Shown in pieces: positions 18,451-27,266 of a DNA stretch of 64,000 bases. How positions within the stretch are numbered: position 1 is the first letter of the stretch; every line of letters starts with the position of its first letter. The stretch is from Nostoc sp. TCL240-02 (GTDB lineage Bacteria > Cyanobacteriota > Cyanobacteriia > Cyanobacteriales > Nostocaceae). The notes beneath the pieces were generated by a model, which saw only the letters and a program-made list of their open reading frames with translations, was not told the origin of the DNA and searched no databases. The DNA lies in NCBI RefSeq assembly GCF_013343235.1, contig NZ_CP040094.1, positions 3,534,501 to 3,598,500 on the forward strand. The letters are read 5' to 3'. The position numbers and the translations under genes are program-made.

Positions 18451-18704
18451 GGATATCTCTTATCGATTTTTAGTGGTGACTAAACTGTTTCCAATGTTAA
18501 AGACAGAACCACTCGTAATTCCTCTACCCAAAAAAGGAGATTGCATCCGCAGTTTTAGTGTATGAGGACTTACGCAATAACTCTCTGAAACTCTTATTCA
18601 TTTGTGTCCTTCTCTGACGAGACGCTGCGCGAATGCAGTTCGTTTTTTCATTATTTTGCGTAAGTCCTGAGTATAATTGAGGGGTACTACGATACCATAA
18701 AAAA
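18451..18704. other. Spacer with a dispersed-repeat fragment
   Basis: Contains GACGAGACGCTGCGCGAATG near 18616 and two copies of a TTACGCAATAA / TTGCGTAAGTC-type sequence facing each other. No gene is seen. Confidence 0.4.
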
Positions 18705-19424
18705 TTACTTATACCAAGATTCTTCTTGTGATTTATCGTTAAACAAACCCAATAGAGGGCCGATAATTGCCCCAAAGATAAACCCACCAGCATGGGCCCA
18801 GTAGGCAATACCGCCGCTTTCCATACCGATGTTGGTACGTGTTTCGAGACTAGCAAGTCCATAGAAGGCTTGTTCGAGAAACCAGAATCCTAAAAAGAAA
18901 TATGCCGGGACGCGGAAAGTTGGGAAGAAAAACCCTAAAGGCACTACGCCGAGAACTTCGGCATTGGGAAAGCGGAGGATGTATGCTCCTAGAATACCTG
19001 CGATCGCACCACTAGCACCCAAAGATGGAATGCTAGAATCTTGAGCGAAGAACCACTGTGTTAATGCTGCTAAAACACCGCAAGATAAATAAAACAGTAA
19101 ATATTTGGCATGGCCTAACTTATCTTCAACGTTGTTACCAAAAATCCAAAGAAACAGCATATTACCTGCTAAGTGCAAGAAACCACCATGCAAGAATTGC
19201 GAGGTAATCAAAGTTGCCCATTCTGGTACTGGTTGATGTACAGAGATACCACCAAAGCTGAGGGTGAGTTCTCGTGGAACTACAGCCGCAAGGTGTAAAA
19301 ACCCATTTAATGCTTGTGGAGGAAGACTTGCTTCATAAAGAAAAGCGAGGACGTTGGCAGCAATCAAGCCGTAAGTTACATAAGGCGTGATTTTTGTGGG
19401 ATTATTATCGCTAATTGGAACCAC
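18705..19424 (-). CDS. Rhomboid family intramembrane serine protease (paralogue)
   Basis: 239 residues with the same architecture as the protein encoded at 16276: FLHGGFLHLAGNMLFLWIFGNNVED, catalytic Ser138 in GASGAIAG and His211 in YWAHAGGFIFG. The start is GTG; no better ATG precedes the conserved NNPTKITPYVTYGL segment. The two paralogues share NPTxITPYxTYGLI at their N termini, so they arose by duplication, and the broken baeRF gene now lies between them. Confidence 0.93.
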   Translation of the reverse strand: MVPISDNNPTKITPYVTYGLIAANVLAFLYEASLPPQALNGFLHLAAVVPRELTLSFGGISVHQPVPEWATLITSQFLHGGFLHLAGNMLFLWIFGNNVEDKLGHAKYLLFYLSCGVLAALTQWFFAQDSSIPSLGASGAIAGILGAYILRFPNAEVLGVVPLGFFFPTFRVPAYFFLGFWFLEQAFYGLASLETRTNIGMESGGIAYWAHAGGFIFGAIIGPLLGLFNDKSQEESWYK

Positions 19425-19517
19425 GAGCGTTTTTTCCTGATTTTAAGACAGCAATTCTACAATACGGAATTTTGTAAGTAGTTTCTTCTACCTCGTGGAT
19501 GGATCTCGCTTTGAGAC

Positions 19518-20306
19518 TTAAAAACCGAAAGCCAAAAAACCACCATCGACAGTGATACATTGTCCAGTGATGAAAGATGCCGCAGGCATACAAAGAAATG
19601 CTACTAAACCCGCTACTTCTTCTGGTTGACCAACTCTTCCCATAGGTGTTTGGGAAAGAACTAATTTGAGAAAATCTTGGTTATCGAGTACAGACTCGGT
19701 TAGAGGAGTGCGAATAGCCCAAGGTGCTACGGTATTTACCCTAATATGATCGCCAGCCCATTCAACTGATAGTGATCGCGTCAGTTGATTTATAGCCGCT
19801 TTAGTCATACCATAAGGAGCGCCTGTACGGTTCGAGACTAAACCCGCTACAGAACTTATATTCACAATGCTGCTATTTTCCCCATTTTGCAGCAGAGGGT
19901 AAAATAAACGGCACATCTCAAAAATTGATATCTGGTTTGTCTGGATGATAAACTGATATTCAGCAGCCGTGTAGTCTACTACTTTTTTGCTGATATTGGT
20001 TCCCACATTATTAACCAGGATGTCTAATTTATCCCAGGTTTTACCAACCTGCTCAAAAATGGCTTGTCGCCCCTCAGCAGTTGCAACATCTGCCGTAATT
20101 CCATAGGCAGGTAATCCTAATTCTCGCCAGATAATTAGTTGTTGGTCAACATCTTGAGAATTCCGTGCCACAATTATGACTTCTGCACCTAGAGATAAGA
20201 ACTCATTGGCAACAGCTAGTCCAATGCCTTTGGTAGCACCTGTAATCAGTGCTTTCTTTCCTGTCAGTGTCCAGCGTAGACTTAGCCTGCCGTAGGCATC
20301 ACTCAT
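19518..20306 (-). CDS. SDR family oxidoreductase (tropinone-reductase-like)
   Basis: Classical short-chain dehydrogenase of 262 residues: cofactor motif GATKGIG at residues 23-29, NNVG, catalytic Ser in NISSVAG, YGMTKAA holding the Tyr and Lys, and the C-terminal [12 protein letters not shown]. The first ~13 residues ([13 protein letters not shown]) are encoded by sequence resembling the dispersed CGTAGAC...GCCTGCCGTAGG repeats, so the N terminus may have been altered by a repeat. Substrate is unknown. Confidence 0.92.
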   Translation of the reverse strand: MSDAYGRLSLRWTLTGKKALITGATKGIGLAVANEFLSLGAEVIIVARNSQDVDQQLIIWRELGLPAYGITADVATAEGRQAIFEQVGKTWDKLDILVNNVGTNISKKVVDYTAAEYQFIIQTNQISIFEMCRLFYPLLQNGENSSIVNISSVAGLVSNRTGAPYGMTKAAINQLTRSLSVEWAGDHIRVNTVAPWAIRTPLTESVLDNQDFLKLVLSQTPMGRVGQPEEVAGLVAFLCMPAASFITGQCITVDGGFLAFGF

Positions 20307-20458
20307 TTGTAATTTTGCGGATTTTTTCTTTTCAAGGTATCAGTTTAAGAGTTTATCTTGTAAGTGCCCAATGCGATCGCTTTTTATAGTAATGTAGGCG
20401 ATCGCAATCCCTAAACCATTTACCGCATCTGATTCCAATTCAATAGCGGATCAAACTC

Positions 20459-21079
20459 ATGTTTTTTTCAAATTCTCTGGAAAATCAACTCCAGCGCTGG
20501 AACGAAGCCATTCGCAATCAGCCGAAAAATCCTAATGCTTACGTTCGCCGGGGTATGATTAACTTCCAACTGGCAAAAATTGATGAATCTATTCAAGATT
20601 TCGACATAGCAGAGCAATTGGATGCTAGTATTAAACCCTACCTCTGGCAACGTGGATTATCGTATTATTATGCAGAAAGATTTGCTGAGGGTGCTGAACA
20701 ATTTGAAATAGATTTAACTGTAAACGCTCAAGATGTAGAAGAAACAGTATGGCGATATCTCTGCATAGCTCGTTCGTTAGGTGTTGAAGAGGCACGTAAA
20801 TCTTTACTAACTGTGAAAAATGACCCTCGACGCATTATGCAGCGCGTATATGATTTGTATGCGGGAGATTGTACACCAGATGATGTTTTAACTGTTGGTC
20901 AATCAGAAGGTATAAAAGGAAATTTTTACAGTCATCTTTACTTGGGATTATATTACGAAGTCGAGAATAATATTGGTTTAGCTCAGGAATATATAGTTAA
21001 AGCTGCTGATAATTACAAAATTGATGATTATATGTGGTATTTAGCGCAGGTACATCAAAAATTGCGAGGGTGGATATAG
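20459..21079 (+). CDS. Tetratricopeptide-repeat protein
   Basis: 206 residues with TPR-like helical pairs, clearest at residues 10-80 (RWNEAIRNQPKNPNAYVRRG, AKIDESIQDFDIAEQLDASI, YLWQRGLSYYYAERFAEGAE). There is no signal peptide. It resembles cyanobacterial and plastid TPR proteins of unknown role. It stands alone between an SDR gene on the other strand and a region of gene remnants. Confidence 0.85.
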   Translation: MFFSNSLENQLQRWNEAIRNQPKNPNAYVRRGMINFQLAKIDESIQDFDIAEQLDASIKPYLWQRGLSYYYAERFAEGAEQFEIDLTVNAQDVEETVWRYLCIARSLGVEEARKSLLTVKNDPRRIMQRVYDLYAGDCTPDDVLTVGQSEGIKGNFYSHLYLGLYYEVENNIGLAQEYIVKAADNYKIDDYMWYLAQVHQKLRGWI

Positions 21080-21499
21080 TGCTTATAGTGACAGATATGG
21101 CCCTCTTCGACGAATGTTTGCTATACCATGCACAATTCCTAACATTGCACCGATGTAAAGTCCAATATGGATTCCCCAAACTAACATAAATCTATTTAAT
21201 CCAAAATTAGCCTTTCAGGAAGTGTAACTATTTACAACTTCTTCAGAATTTTCACCATTGTATGCGAAGCATCTGTGGAGATAGCATGAAATTCAAAGAT
21301 TGACTATGTATCATGTCAATTTTCGGTTGCTTCAGTTTCAAACTGCACTTGGCGGTACAAAGGGGCGATCGCCTCAAAAAGAAAACTTGCCAATCGTGCC
21401 TCCACAGATAACTTAAGTCACCTAACGTTCCGGTTAAGCAGATGTAAATAACCTTTGCAGCTATATGAAGCATTTGAGTCAGTCTGCTTCATCGACTTG
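21080..21499. other. Gene-poor region with a possible coding remnant
   Basis: No intact gene. On the minus strand, about 21317-21410 reads VEARLASFLFEAIAPLYRQV and then FETEATEN before a stop, with good coding character and a HIP1 site inside, but the upstream part closes quickly. I could not assign it to a family; it may be the tail of a decayed gene. Confidence 0.35.
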
Positions 21500-21695
21500 T
21501 TAGCTTGTACTAGAAAACTCAGAAGGATTATTTTTCTCGTTCAATTTTTGGTCGATTTCACTAATGAAGCTTTCAACTTTAGTGATAATATCATCAACCA
21601 TCATGTCAGCAATAATAATTTCTTTGCCCTCTTTTGTCTTTCCATTTCTATGTACTAAATCGTGCCTTATTGATACAGCTTTTTGAATTTCAAGA
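21500..21695 (-). pseudogene. C-terminal remnant of a HEPN-domain protein
   Basis: The minus strand reads EIQKAVSIRHDLVHRNGKTK, then EGKEIIIADMMVDDIITKVE and a short hydrophilic tail to a TAA at 21502-21500. RHDLVH fits the RX4-6H motif of HEPN ribonucleases, and RHDxVHRNGKT is characteristic of the RiboL-PSP-HEPN type found in toxin and defence contexts. Upstream the frame is closed by stops, and a shifted frame (SADVEIVMS) seems to continue it, so only a decayed 3' end remains. Confidence 0.6.
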
Positions 21696-21741
21696 CATCA
21701 CTATTTCCACATCCGCCGAATTGCTACCCCAACCAACCACT

Positions 21742-21785
21742 GATGCTCTAGCATTTTATTTCGCAGATGCTTTCTGGCGATCGCC
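21742..21785 (-). repeat. Diverged second copy of the uvrB 3' end
   Basis: CTAGCATTTTAT, CGCAGATG and GCGATCGC occur here in the same order and spacing (within one base) as at the true uvrB terminus (22367-22404). On the minus strand it translates as KHLRNKML compared with KHLRDKML in UvrB. It lies just downstream of the Uma2 gene, so that gene is bracketed by two uvrB-end sequences. Confidence 0.6.
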
Positions 21786-21787
21786 TC

Positions 21788-22348
21788 CTAGATTTTTCGC
21801 AATAATTCTCGAATAGCGATCGCACAATCAGGGAAAGCTAAAGGTGAAATTGTCACATCCTCTGCAAGTATGCTCTCACTGTGATATCCGTCTGGACTAG
21901 GGAGACGATACATATACAACTTGCGTCCATTGACATCTAAAATCCAGTACTCAATAATGCCTGATTTAGCATAAGCGTTCGCTTTTACTTCTTGATCGTA
22001 TTTGAGACTGGAATCAGCTATTTCAATCAGTAAAAACACTTCGGAAGCATTGGGATGGTGATCCTCATAATCTAATGGATTCAGCTTCACCACTGAAATA
22101 TCTGGTTCTGGTTCCGAGTAATCGTCAAGTTGCACTGGTGACTGGATTCTTAATAAAACTTTGTCAGCCAAACGTTGACGTAATAATCTTTCTGTGCGGG
22201 TAATTGCTGATTCGTGAGCAGTACCTTTTGCTGACATTCTGATGATTTGTCCCGCGATTAATTCTAAGCGTTCTTCAGGATGAAAAATTCCCGTTTCCGC
22301 CATTTTGTGATATTCTTGAACACTAATTAGGCGAATATTGGTAAGCAT
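21788..22348 (-). CDS. Uma2 family (PD-(D/E)XK) endonuclease-like protein
   Basis: 186 residues of the Uma2/DUF820 family, highly expanded in cyanobacteria. The nuclease-fold landmarks are visible: ERLELIAGQIIRMS, SEPEPDISVVKL, FLLIEIADSSLKYDQEVKANAY and IIEYWILDVNGRKLYMYR. The D...EIADSSL...K arrangement matches the PD-(D/E)XK active site. It lies 11 bp downstream of uvrB on the same strand. Biological targets of these proteins are not established. Confidence 0.9.
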   Translation of the reverse strand: MLTNIRLISVQEYHKMAETGIFHPEERLELIAGQIIRMSAKGTAHESAITRTERLLRQRLADKVLLRIQSPVQLDDYSEPEPDISVVKLNPLDYEDHHPNASEVFLLIEIADSSLKYDQEVKANAYAKSGIIEYWILDVNGRKLYMYRLPSPDGYHSESILAEDVTISPLAFPDCAIAIRELLRKI

Positions 22349-22358
22349 AAGATTAACG

Positions 22359-24356
22359 TTAACGTCCTAGCATTTTATCCCGCAGATGTTTAATGCGATC
22401 GCGCAATTTACCCGCCTCTTCAAATTCCAGTTTTTTTGCCGCCTCTTTCATCTGTGCTTCTAACAGAGTAATCAACCCTGGAATTTGTTCTAATGGCAGT
22501 TCATCTAGATGTTCATCTACAACTTTCAAATCAGTTGCATTTAATCGCCGAGATACATCTAAAAAAGCCAAAATCGCATTACTTGATTTTTTCACAATTG
22601 GTTGTGGTGTAATCCCATGCAGTCGATTATATGCTGTTTGAATACCACGCCGCCTATCTGTTTCATCAATAGCTTTAATCATGCTACCTGTCATATTGTC
22701 GGCATACAAAATTGCTTGTCCTTGGACGTGGCGCGCAGCTCTACCAATAGTTTGAATTAAGGAACGCTCGGTTCGCAGAAAACCTTCTTTATCTGCATCC
22801 ATAATTGCTACTAAGGAAACTTCGGGTAAATCTAAACCTTCCCGCAGCAAGTTCACACCAACCAAAACATCAAATTTTCCCTCGCGCAAGTTCTGCAAAA
22901 TCTCAATGCGCTCAATAGAAGTAATCTCGGAATGTAAATACCGTACCCTGATACTGCGGTCTTGCAAATATTCGGTTAGATCTTCGGCCATGCGTTTGGT
23001 TAATGTGGTAATTAACACTCGCTCATGGCGATCGGCTCTATCTTTAATTTCTCCCAGTAAATCATCAATTTGTCCTTCTGTGGGACGCACAGAAATTTCT
23101 GGATCAACTACCCCAGTTGGTCGGATTACTTGCTCAATTACATTCTCTTCAGAAACTTCTATTTCCCAAGTTCCGGGAGTTGCGGAAACAAAAATACACT
23201 GATTAACCTTTTGCCAAAATTCTTCAGCTTTTAAAGGACGATTATCAGCAGCGCTAGGAAGCCGAAATCCATGTTCAATTAAAACTTTTTTTCTCGCTTG
23301 GTCGCCGTTATACATACCCCGAATTTGGGGTACGGTAACGTGAGATTCATCGATAATTAGTAGCCAATCTTTAGGAAAATAATCAATTAAACATTCTGGT
23401 GATTCTCCAGCTTGTCTTCCTGCTAAGTGACGGGAATAGTTCTCAACGCCGTTGCAATAACCGACTTCGCGCAGCATTTCTAGGTCATAGCGTGTACGTT
23501 GATCTATGCGTTGCGCTTCTAATAGTTTCCCTGCTTGTTCTAAGTCTAATTTTTGCTGTTTTAATTCTGCTGCAATGTCATTACAAGCTACTTCTAACCG
23601 TTCTTCTGGTGTGACAAAGTGACGCGCAGGGTAGACATTCACCGCTTCCAAACTCTTGAGAATTTCACCTGTCACCGGGTCAATGTAGCGAATCGCGTCA
23701 ATTTCATCACCAAAGAATTCGACGCGAATAATTCGGTCTTCATAAGCTGGGCCAATTTCTAAGACATCACCACGGACGCGAAATTTTCCCCGACCCATTT
23801 CGATGTCGTTACGGCTATATTGAACATTTGCCAAATCTCGTAAAATTTGGCGTTGATTTACTTCCATACCTATCTGAAGAGGGATGGCAGCTTTGAGATA
23901 TTCTGCTGGCATTCCTAAACCGTAGATGCAGCTGATGGAAGCAACGACAATGACATCACGGCGTTCAAAAAGCGATCGCGTCGCTGAGTGCCGTAACATA
24001 TCTATCTCATCATTAATCGCCGCTGTTTTTTCAATATAAGTATCGGTAACGGGAATATACGCTTCTGGTTGATAATAATCGTAGTAGCTGACAAAATACT
24101 CAACTGCGTTGTTGGGGAAGAAATCCCGCAACTCGTTACAAAGCTGTGCAGCCAGGGTTTTGTTATGCGCCAGAACTAAAGTCGGCTTGCCAATTTTCTC
24201 AATAACTGCTGCTACCGAAAATGTCTTACCAGTTCCAGTGGCTCCTAGTAAAGTTTGATAACGATTGCCTGATTGGATACTAGCAGTAAGTTGGGCGATC
24301 GCTTGTGGTTGATCGCCTGTGGGAATAAAGGGAGCTTGAAGACAAAATTCTGTCAT
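22359..24356 (-). CDS. uvrB: Excinuclease ABC subunit B
   Basis: DNA-damage recognition helicase of nucleotide-excision repair, 665 residues. It has Walker A GATGTGKT, the beta-hairpin [29 protein letters not shown], the helicase motifs [27 protein letters not shown] and [12 protein letters not shown], and a C-terminal UVR motif ([20 protein letters not shown]). The start was placed at the Met before [16 protein letters not shown]; the longer frame adds 18 residues unlike the family. A 25-bp palindrome lies about 90 bp upstream. Confidence 0.98.
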   Translation of the reverse strand: MTEFCLQAPFIPTGDQPQAIAQLTASIQSGNRYQTLLGATGTGKTFSVAAVIEKIGKPTLVLAHNKTLAAQLCNELRDFFPNNAVEYFVSYYDYYQPEAYIPVTDTYIEKTAAINDEIDMLRHSATRSLFERRDVIVVASISCIYGLGMPAEYLKAAIPLQIGMEVNQRQILRDLANVQYSRNDIEMGRGKFRVRGDVLEIGPAYEDRIIRVEFFGDEIDAIRYIDPVTGEILKSLEAVNVYPARHFVTPEERLEVACNDIAAELKQQKLDLEQAGKLLEAQRIDQRTRYDLEMLREVGYCNGVENYSRHLAGRQAGESPECLIDYFPKDWLLIIDESHVTVPQIRGMYNGDQARKKVLIEHGFRLPSAADNRPLKAEEFWQKVNQCIFVSATPGTWEIEVSEENVIEQVIRPTGVVDPEISVRPTEGQIDDLLGEIKDRADRHERVLITTLTKRMAEDLTEYLQDRSIRVRYLHSEITSIERIEILQNLREGKFDVLVGVNLLREGLDLPEVSLVAIMDADKEGFLRTERSLIQTIGRAARHVQGQAILYADNMTGSMIKAIDETDRRRGIQTAYNRLHGITPQPIVKKSSNAILAFLDVSRRLNATDLKVVDEHLDELPLEQIPGLITLLEAQMKEAAKKLEFEEAGKLRDRIKHLRDKMLGR

Positions 24357-24441
24357 ACAGTTTTGCTGAAAATACCCTATCTCATGGTGACGATTTCGCC
24401 CTGTATCCATTGTAGCTGGCTTATTAGACTAAAATAAATGG

Positions 24442-24466
24442 TAATAAGTTTTTACAAAACTTATTA
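24442..24466. promoter_or_regulatory. 25-bp perfect palindrome between uvrB and the GIRPI-repeat gene
   Basis: TAATAAGTTTT and AAAACTTATTA are exact reverse complements with a 3-base spacer, inside the divergent promoter region. It is not the cyanobacterial LexA consensus (RGTAC...GTWC). It could bind a dimeric regulator of either gene. Confidence 0.5.
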
Positions 24467-24610
24467 ATTAAAATTTACTTATGTATCAGTTTTAAAGATT
24501 CTTATATCTATGTGAGGTTTTTTAAGGTTAAACTCTAAAGTATATGGGAAAAAATTTCATCTTTCCTTAATTATTGTAAAATTCAATTAACAAACCAGAG
24601 GTCTTCGTTT

Positions 24611-25075
24611 ATGGCTATTAGCAGCGCTGGCAAAGCAATCAGTTCTCGGCAAAACAATGCCAAGTCTTCAGGGGAAACTACAGAGGAAGTTGAAAACCAA
24701 CAAGACCAGAGCTTGAATGCAGATAAAGTCGAGGAAGTTACTGAACTGCCAGTGGGAGCTTCTGGAACACTCGCCATTTCTGGAATTCGTCCCATAGGCG
24801 CTAGCGACTTAGAAGTTGCTGAACACCTTTCAATTGCTGGGGTGCGCCCCGTTAGCATCAGTACCTTAGAAGTAGTTGAAACCTATAACTCAATGGGTAT
24901 TCGTCCAATTGGTGCTAATACATTCCAAGTTGTTGAAAGTATGAACCTCTCTGGGATTCGTCCAATTGGCTCAAGTTTGTTGGTAATTGATGAAAGCTAT
25001 TCTACCTTCGGTAATCGTCCAATAGCATCAAATGAGATTGAAAATTCTGAAAGCCTGATGGGTTTTCTAGATTAG
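24611..25075 (+). CDS. Unknown protein with 19-residue GIRPI repeats
   Basis: 154 residues with no signal peptide. After a Gln/Glu/Ser-rich N-terminal third, the motif G(I/V/N)RP(I/V) recurs at residues 58, 77, 96, 115 and 134, exactly every 19 residues, each followed by an (I/L)-x-V-(V/A)-E strand-like segment (LEVAEHLS, LEVVETYN, FQVVESMN, LVIDESYS). The regular period suggests a small solenoid or beta-helix. I recognise no known domain or function. It is divergent from uvrB and has its own strong terminator. Confidence 0.82.
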   Translation: MAISSAGKAISSRQNNAKSSGETTEEVENQQDQSLNADKVEEVTELPVGASGTLAISGIRPIGASDLEVAEHLSIAGVRPVSISTLEVVETYNSMGIRPIGANTFQVVESMNLSGIRPIGSSLLVIDESYSTFGNRPIASNEIENSESLMGFLD

Positions 25076-25102
25076 ACAAAAAAATATACCCATAACTTTA
25101 TT

Positions 25103-25136
25103 AACCCAGTTTCGTATAGAAACTGGGTTTTTTATT
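25103..25136 (+). terminator. Rho-independent terminator of the GIRPI-repeat gene
   Basis: Perfect 11-bp stem AACCCAGTTTC / GAAACTGGGTT with a 5-base loop (GTATA) followed by TTTTTTATTT, 27 bases after the stop codon. Confidence 0.92.
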
Positions 25137-25440
25137 TAAATAGTCAAAACTAGAAATTACGATATTTGCCCTTGTTCTATGTCTTTTAGCATAGGTAACT
25201 AAACTGTTATTGCTTTAATTGACATTCAATCAATAGCCAGAACGCATACTATGACTAGCTTTCTTAATTACGAGTTAAGCATTACGTTAGCGAAGAACGA
25301 GCGTCATTATGATTTTTTAATATGTCTTGTGGTGGAAGGCTTTAGCAAAAACTTTAAGCTACTGTGTAAAAGTAATCACAAAAGATTTCAAAGTTAGTTA
25401 TAGCTTTGAAAGTAATCTTTTACAAAATCAGGAGTACAAA

Positions 25441-25623
25441 ATGAGTATTGAAGATCGCGCTAAAGCTGCTGCTAAAAATGTTGAAGGTAAGGCCCAAGAA
25501 GCATTAGGAAATATCACTGGAGATCCAGAAGATAAAGCCAAAGGTAAAGCAAAACAAGCTGAAAGCGAAGTCCGTCACGGGATTGAAGATGTAAAAGATA
25601 ATGTGAAGAAAAATATTGACTAA
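25441..25623 (+). CDS. CsbD family stress protein
   Basis: 60-residue hydrophilic protein, MSIEDRAKAAAKNVEGKAQE followed by ALGNITGDPEDKAKGKAKQ, the CsbD-family signature. Family members accumulate in general stress but lack a known biochemical activity. The start was chosen at 25441 (GGAG ten bases upstream); the open frame extends further but with no family resemblance. Confidence 0.92.
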   Translation: MSIEDRAKAAAKNVEGKAQEALGNITGDPEDKAKGKAKQAESEVRHGIEDVKDNVKKNID

Positions 25624-25944
25624 CAATTCATAATTTTTTTGCAGAAACTCTAGGGATATCAATGGGGTGGATTCCAGTTTTGCAAGAAAATGTGAAGTGT
25701 TCGAGATTCATTCAATGCTATATACCTTTCTTCTCACCTTAGCAAGGGTGGAAAGATAAAGGACTAGCTTGATTGGCATAAATTTTGCAGAGGCGTAATT
25801 AATTACTCCTCTGCATTACAAAGTAATTTTATTAATTCATAGGAATAACCTATATAAATTCTAATTTTATAAATGTCAGCAATTAGTTTGAACGTACAAA
25901 TTATTATATCTGTTGTTTAAAGTCTTTTTTCAGGAGGTAAAAAA
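25624..25944. other. AT-rich intergenic region before the lipoprotein gene
   Basis: 320 bp without a gene. Short imperfect hairpins only; I see nothing that can be named. Confidence 0.4.
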
Positions 25945-26385
25945 ATGATTCTGCTTCAACAAAGTCGCAAAATATTGGCGACTTTCCTTTTAATTGGAGT
26001 ATTGATGATAACTACCGCTTGTGGTGGTGGTACTGTGTCACAAGTTGACCGCCCAACAACTCCCTCAGCCATTGGCCGAGATGTAACTTATGCAGAGTTA
26101 GAGCGAGGCAATACCCCAGGCGGACAAACCTTTGGTACTTGGGTTGTGCAAACATCTCAAGGATTGGTTCAGGATGCTTATGTTCGTGATAACAACAAAT
26201 TGGGTGTTGTTGTTTCTTCTAAAGTTCGTCCTAACGAAGTGCGACCATTAGCAAAATCCTTAGTTCAAGGTTTTCATAAGAACTTTCCCAATCAAGACTT
26301 AAAGGTTTTGGTTTATGCGCCTGATAAGAAATTGATTTTGACTACTGAATATGACACTCAGACTAATCAAGTTAAGTATAGCTAA
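25945..26385 (+). CDS. Putative lipoprotein of unknown function
   Basis: 146 residues. A hydrophobic N terminus (ILATFLLIGVLMITTAC) ends in the lipobox-like TTAC/GGG, so the mature protein is probably lipid-anchored at Cys26. The rest is a single small domain with GRDVTYAELERGNTP and GLVQDAYVRDNNKLGVVVSSK and no family that I recognise. A very strong ribosome binding site (CAGGAGG) precedes the ATG. It sits between CsbD and another unknown protein on the same strand. Confidence 0.82.
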   Translation: MILLQQSRKILATFLLIGVLMITTACGGGTVSQVDRPTTPSAIGRDVTYAELERGNTPGGQTFGTWVVQTSQGLVQDAYVRDNNKLGVVVSSKVRPNEVRPLAKSLVQGFHKNFPNQDLKVLVYAPDKKLILTTEYDTQTNQVKYS

Positions 26386-26490
26386 TTGCTGTGTTTGCAA
26401 TGAAAACTTGAAGAGAGTTTGAGTAATTGGAATTATGGCTTGGAAATACAGCCATAAAAAGAATTTGACGAAAGAAAGGAGATAAGTAAA

Positions 26491-27012
26491 GTGGCAACTA
26501 GTGAAGAATACAAGCGTCAAATAATGAAAGATTTGGCTCAGGGTGATGTTGAATCTCTGGATGATACTAGAGCCGAGTCAACGGCAGAATATCAAAACTT
26601 TGATGATTTTGCTCAACGGACAACACCAGATCAACGTCGGCATTTATTTGGTAAGTCTTTACATCCAGATCGGATTCCAACCAGCCAAATGGAGCCAGAA
26701 TTACAGAATGCGATCGCACAAATTAAACCCAATGAACGGGATGATGTAGCAAGAGCATTTTTCAAACACTTGAAGGAAAGAAAACTAGACGAGAAGCATC
26801 TAGAGCAACAGTTGGGGCTTTCTACACACCACCCCAGCCGCATGACTGCTGATGATGTTAGCAAACTCGCGTCCTTCGCCTATCATAACCACCCCGACAT
26901 TTTCCGCGAAGTGCTGGCAGAGCAACCAGGGATTATCAAGTTTCTCAGTAATCCTGTAGTAGCAGGGATTCTCGGCATTGCGGCCGCTAAGTGGTTGGGT
27001 GGTCGCAAGTAA
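26491..27012 (+). CDS. Conserved hypothetical protein
   Basis: 173 residues starting at GTG behind GAAAGGAG. The N-terminal two thirds is polar and helical (SEEYKRQIMKDLAQGD, FDDFAQRTTPDQRRHLFG, RDDVARAFFKHLKERKLDE); the C terminus has a hydrophobic segment, NPVVAGILGIAAAKWLGG, that may anchor or bury it. I do not recognise a family. A terminator hairpin follows. Confidence 0.8.
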   Translation: MATSEEYKRQIMKDLAQGDVESLDDTRAESTAEYQNFDDFAQRTTPDQRRHLFGKSLHPDRIPTSQMEPELQNAIAQIKPNERDDVARAFFKHLKERKLDEKHLEQQLGLSTHHPSRMTADDVSKLASFAYHNHPDIFREVLAEQPGIIKFLSNPVVAGILGIAAAKWLGGRK

Positions 27013-27050
27013 CTTCTGACATTTTAAGTTTGGAGGATGAGTAAGAGATT

Positions 27051-27076
27051 AGGTGGGTATTACCCACCTTTACTTT
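27051..27076 (+). terminator. Terminator hairpin after the 26491 gene
   Basis: AGGTGGGTA / TACCCACCT is a perfect 9-bp inverted repeat followed by TTACTTTTT. Confidence 0.75.
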
Positions 27077-27266
27077 TTGCTTATCAAAATCACCCAAATA
27101 AGCGATCGCTAAATGGCAATATCTACCACAAGCTTAACTGCGGTAACTTTGCCCTCAAAATCATTCCAAATATCAAAAAACTGTAGTAATATACCACAGG
27201 CATTAACTATCTTCAGCTACATCTGATTGTTAGCGCTCTTAAATTTACAATCAATGAGAATATACC

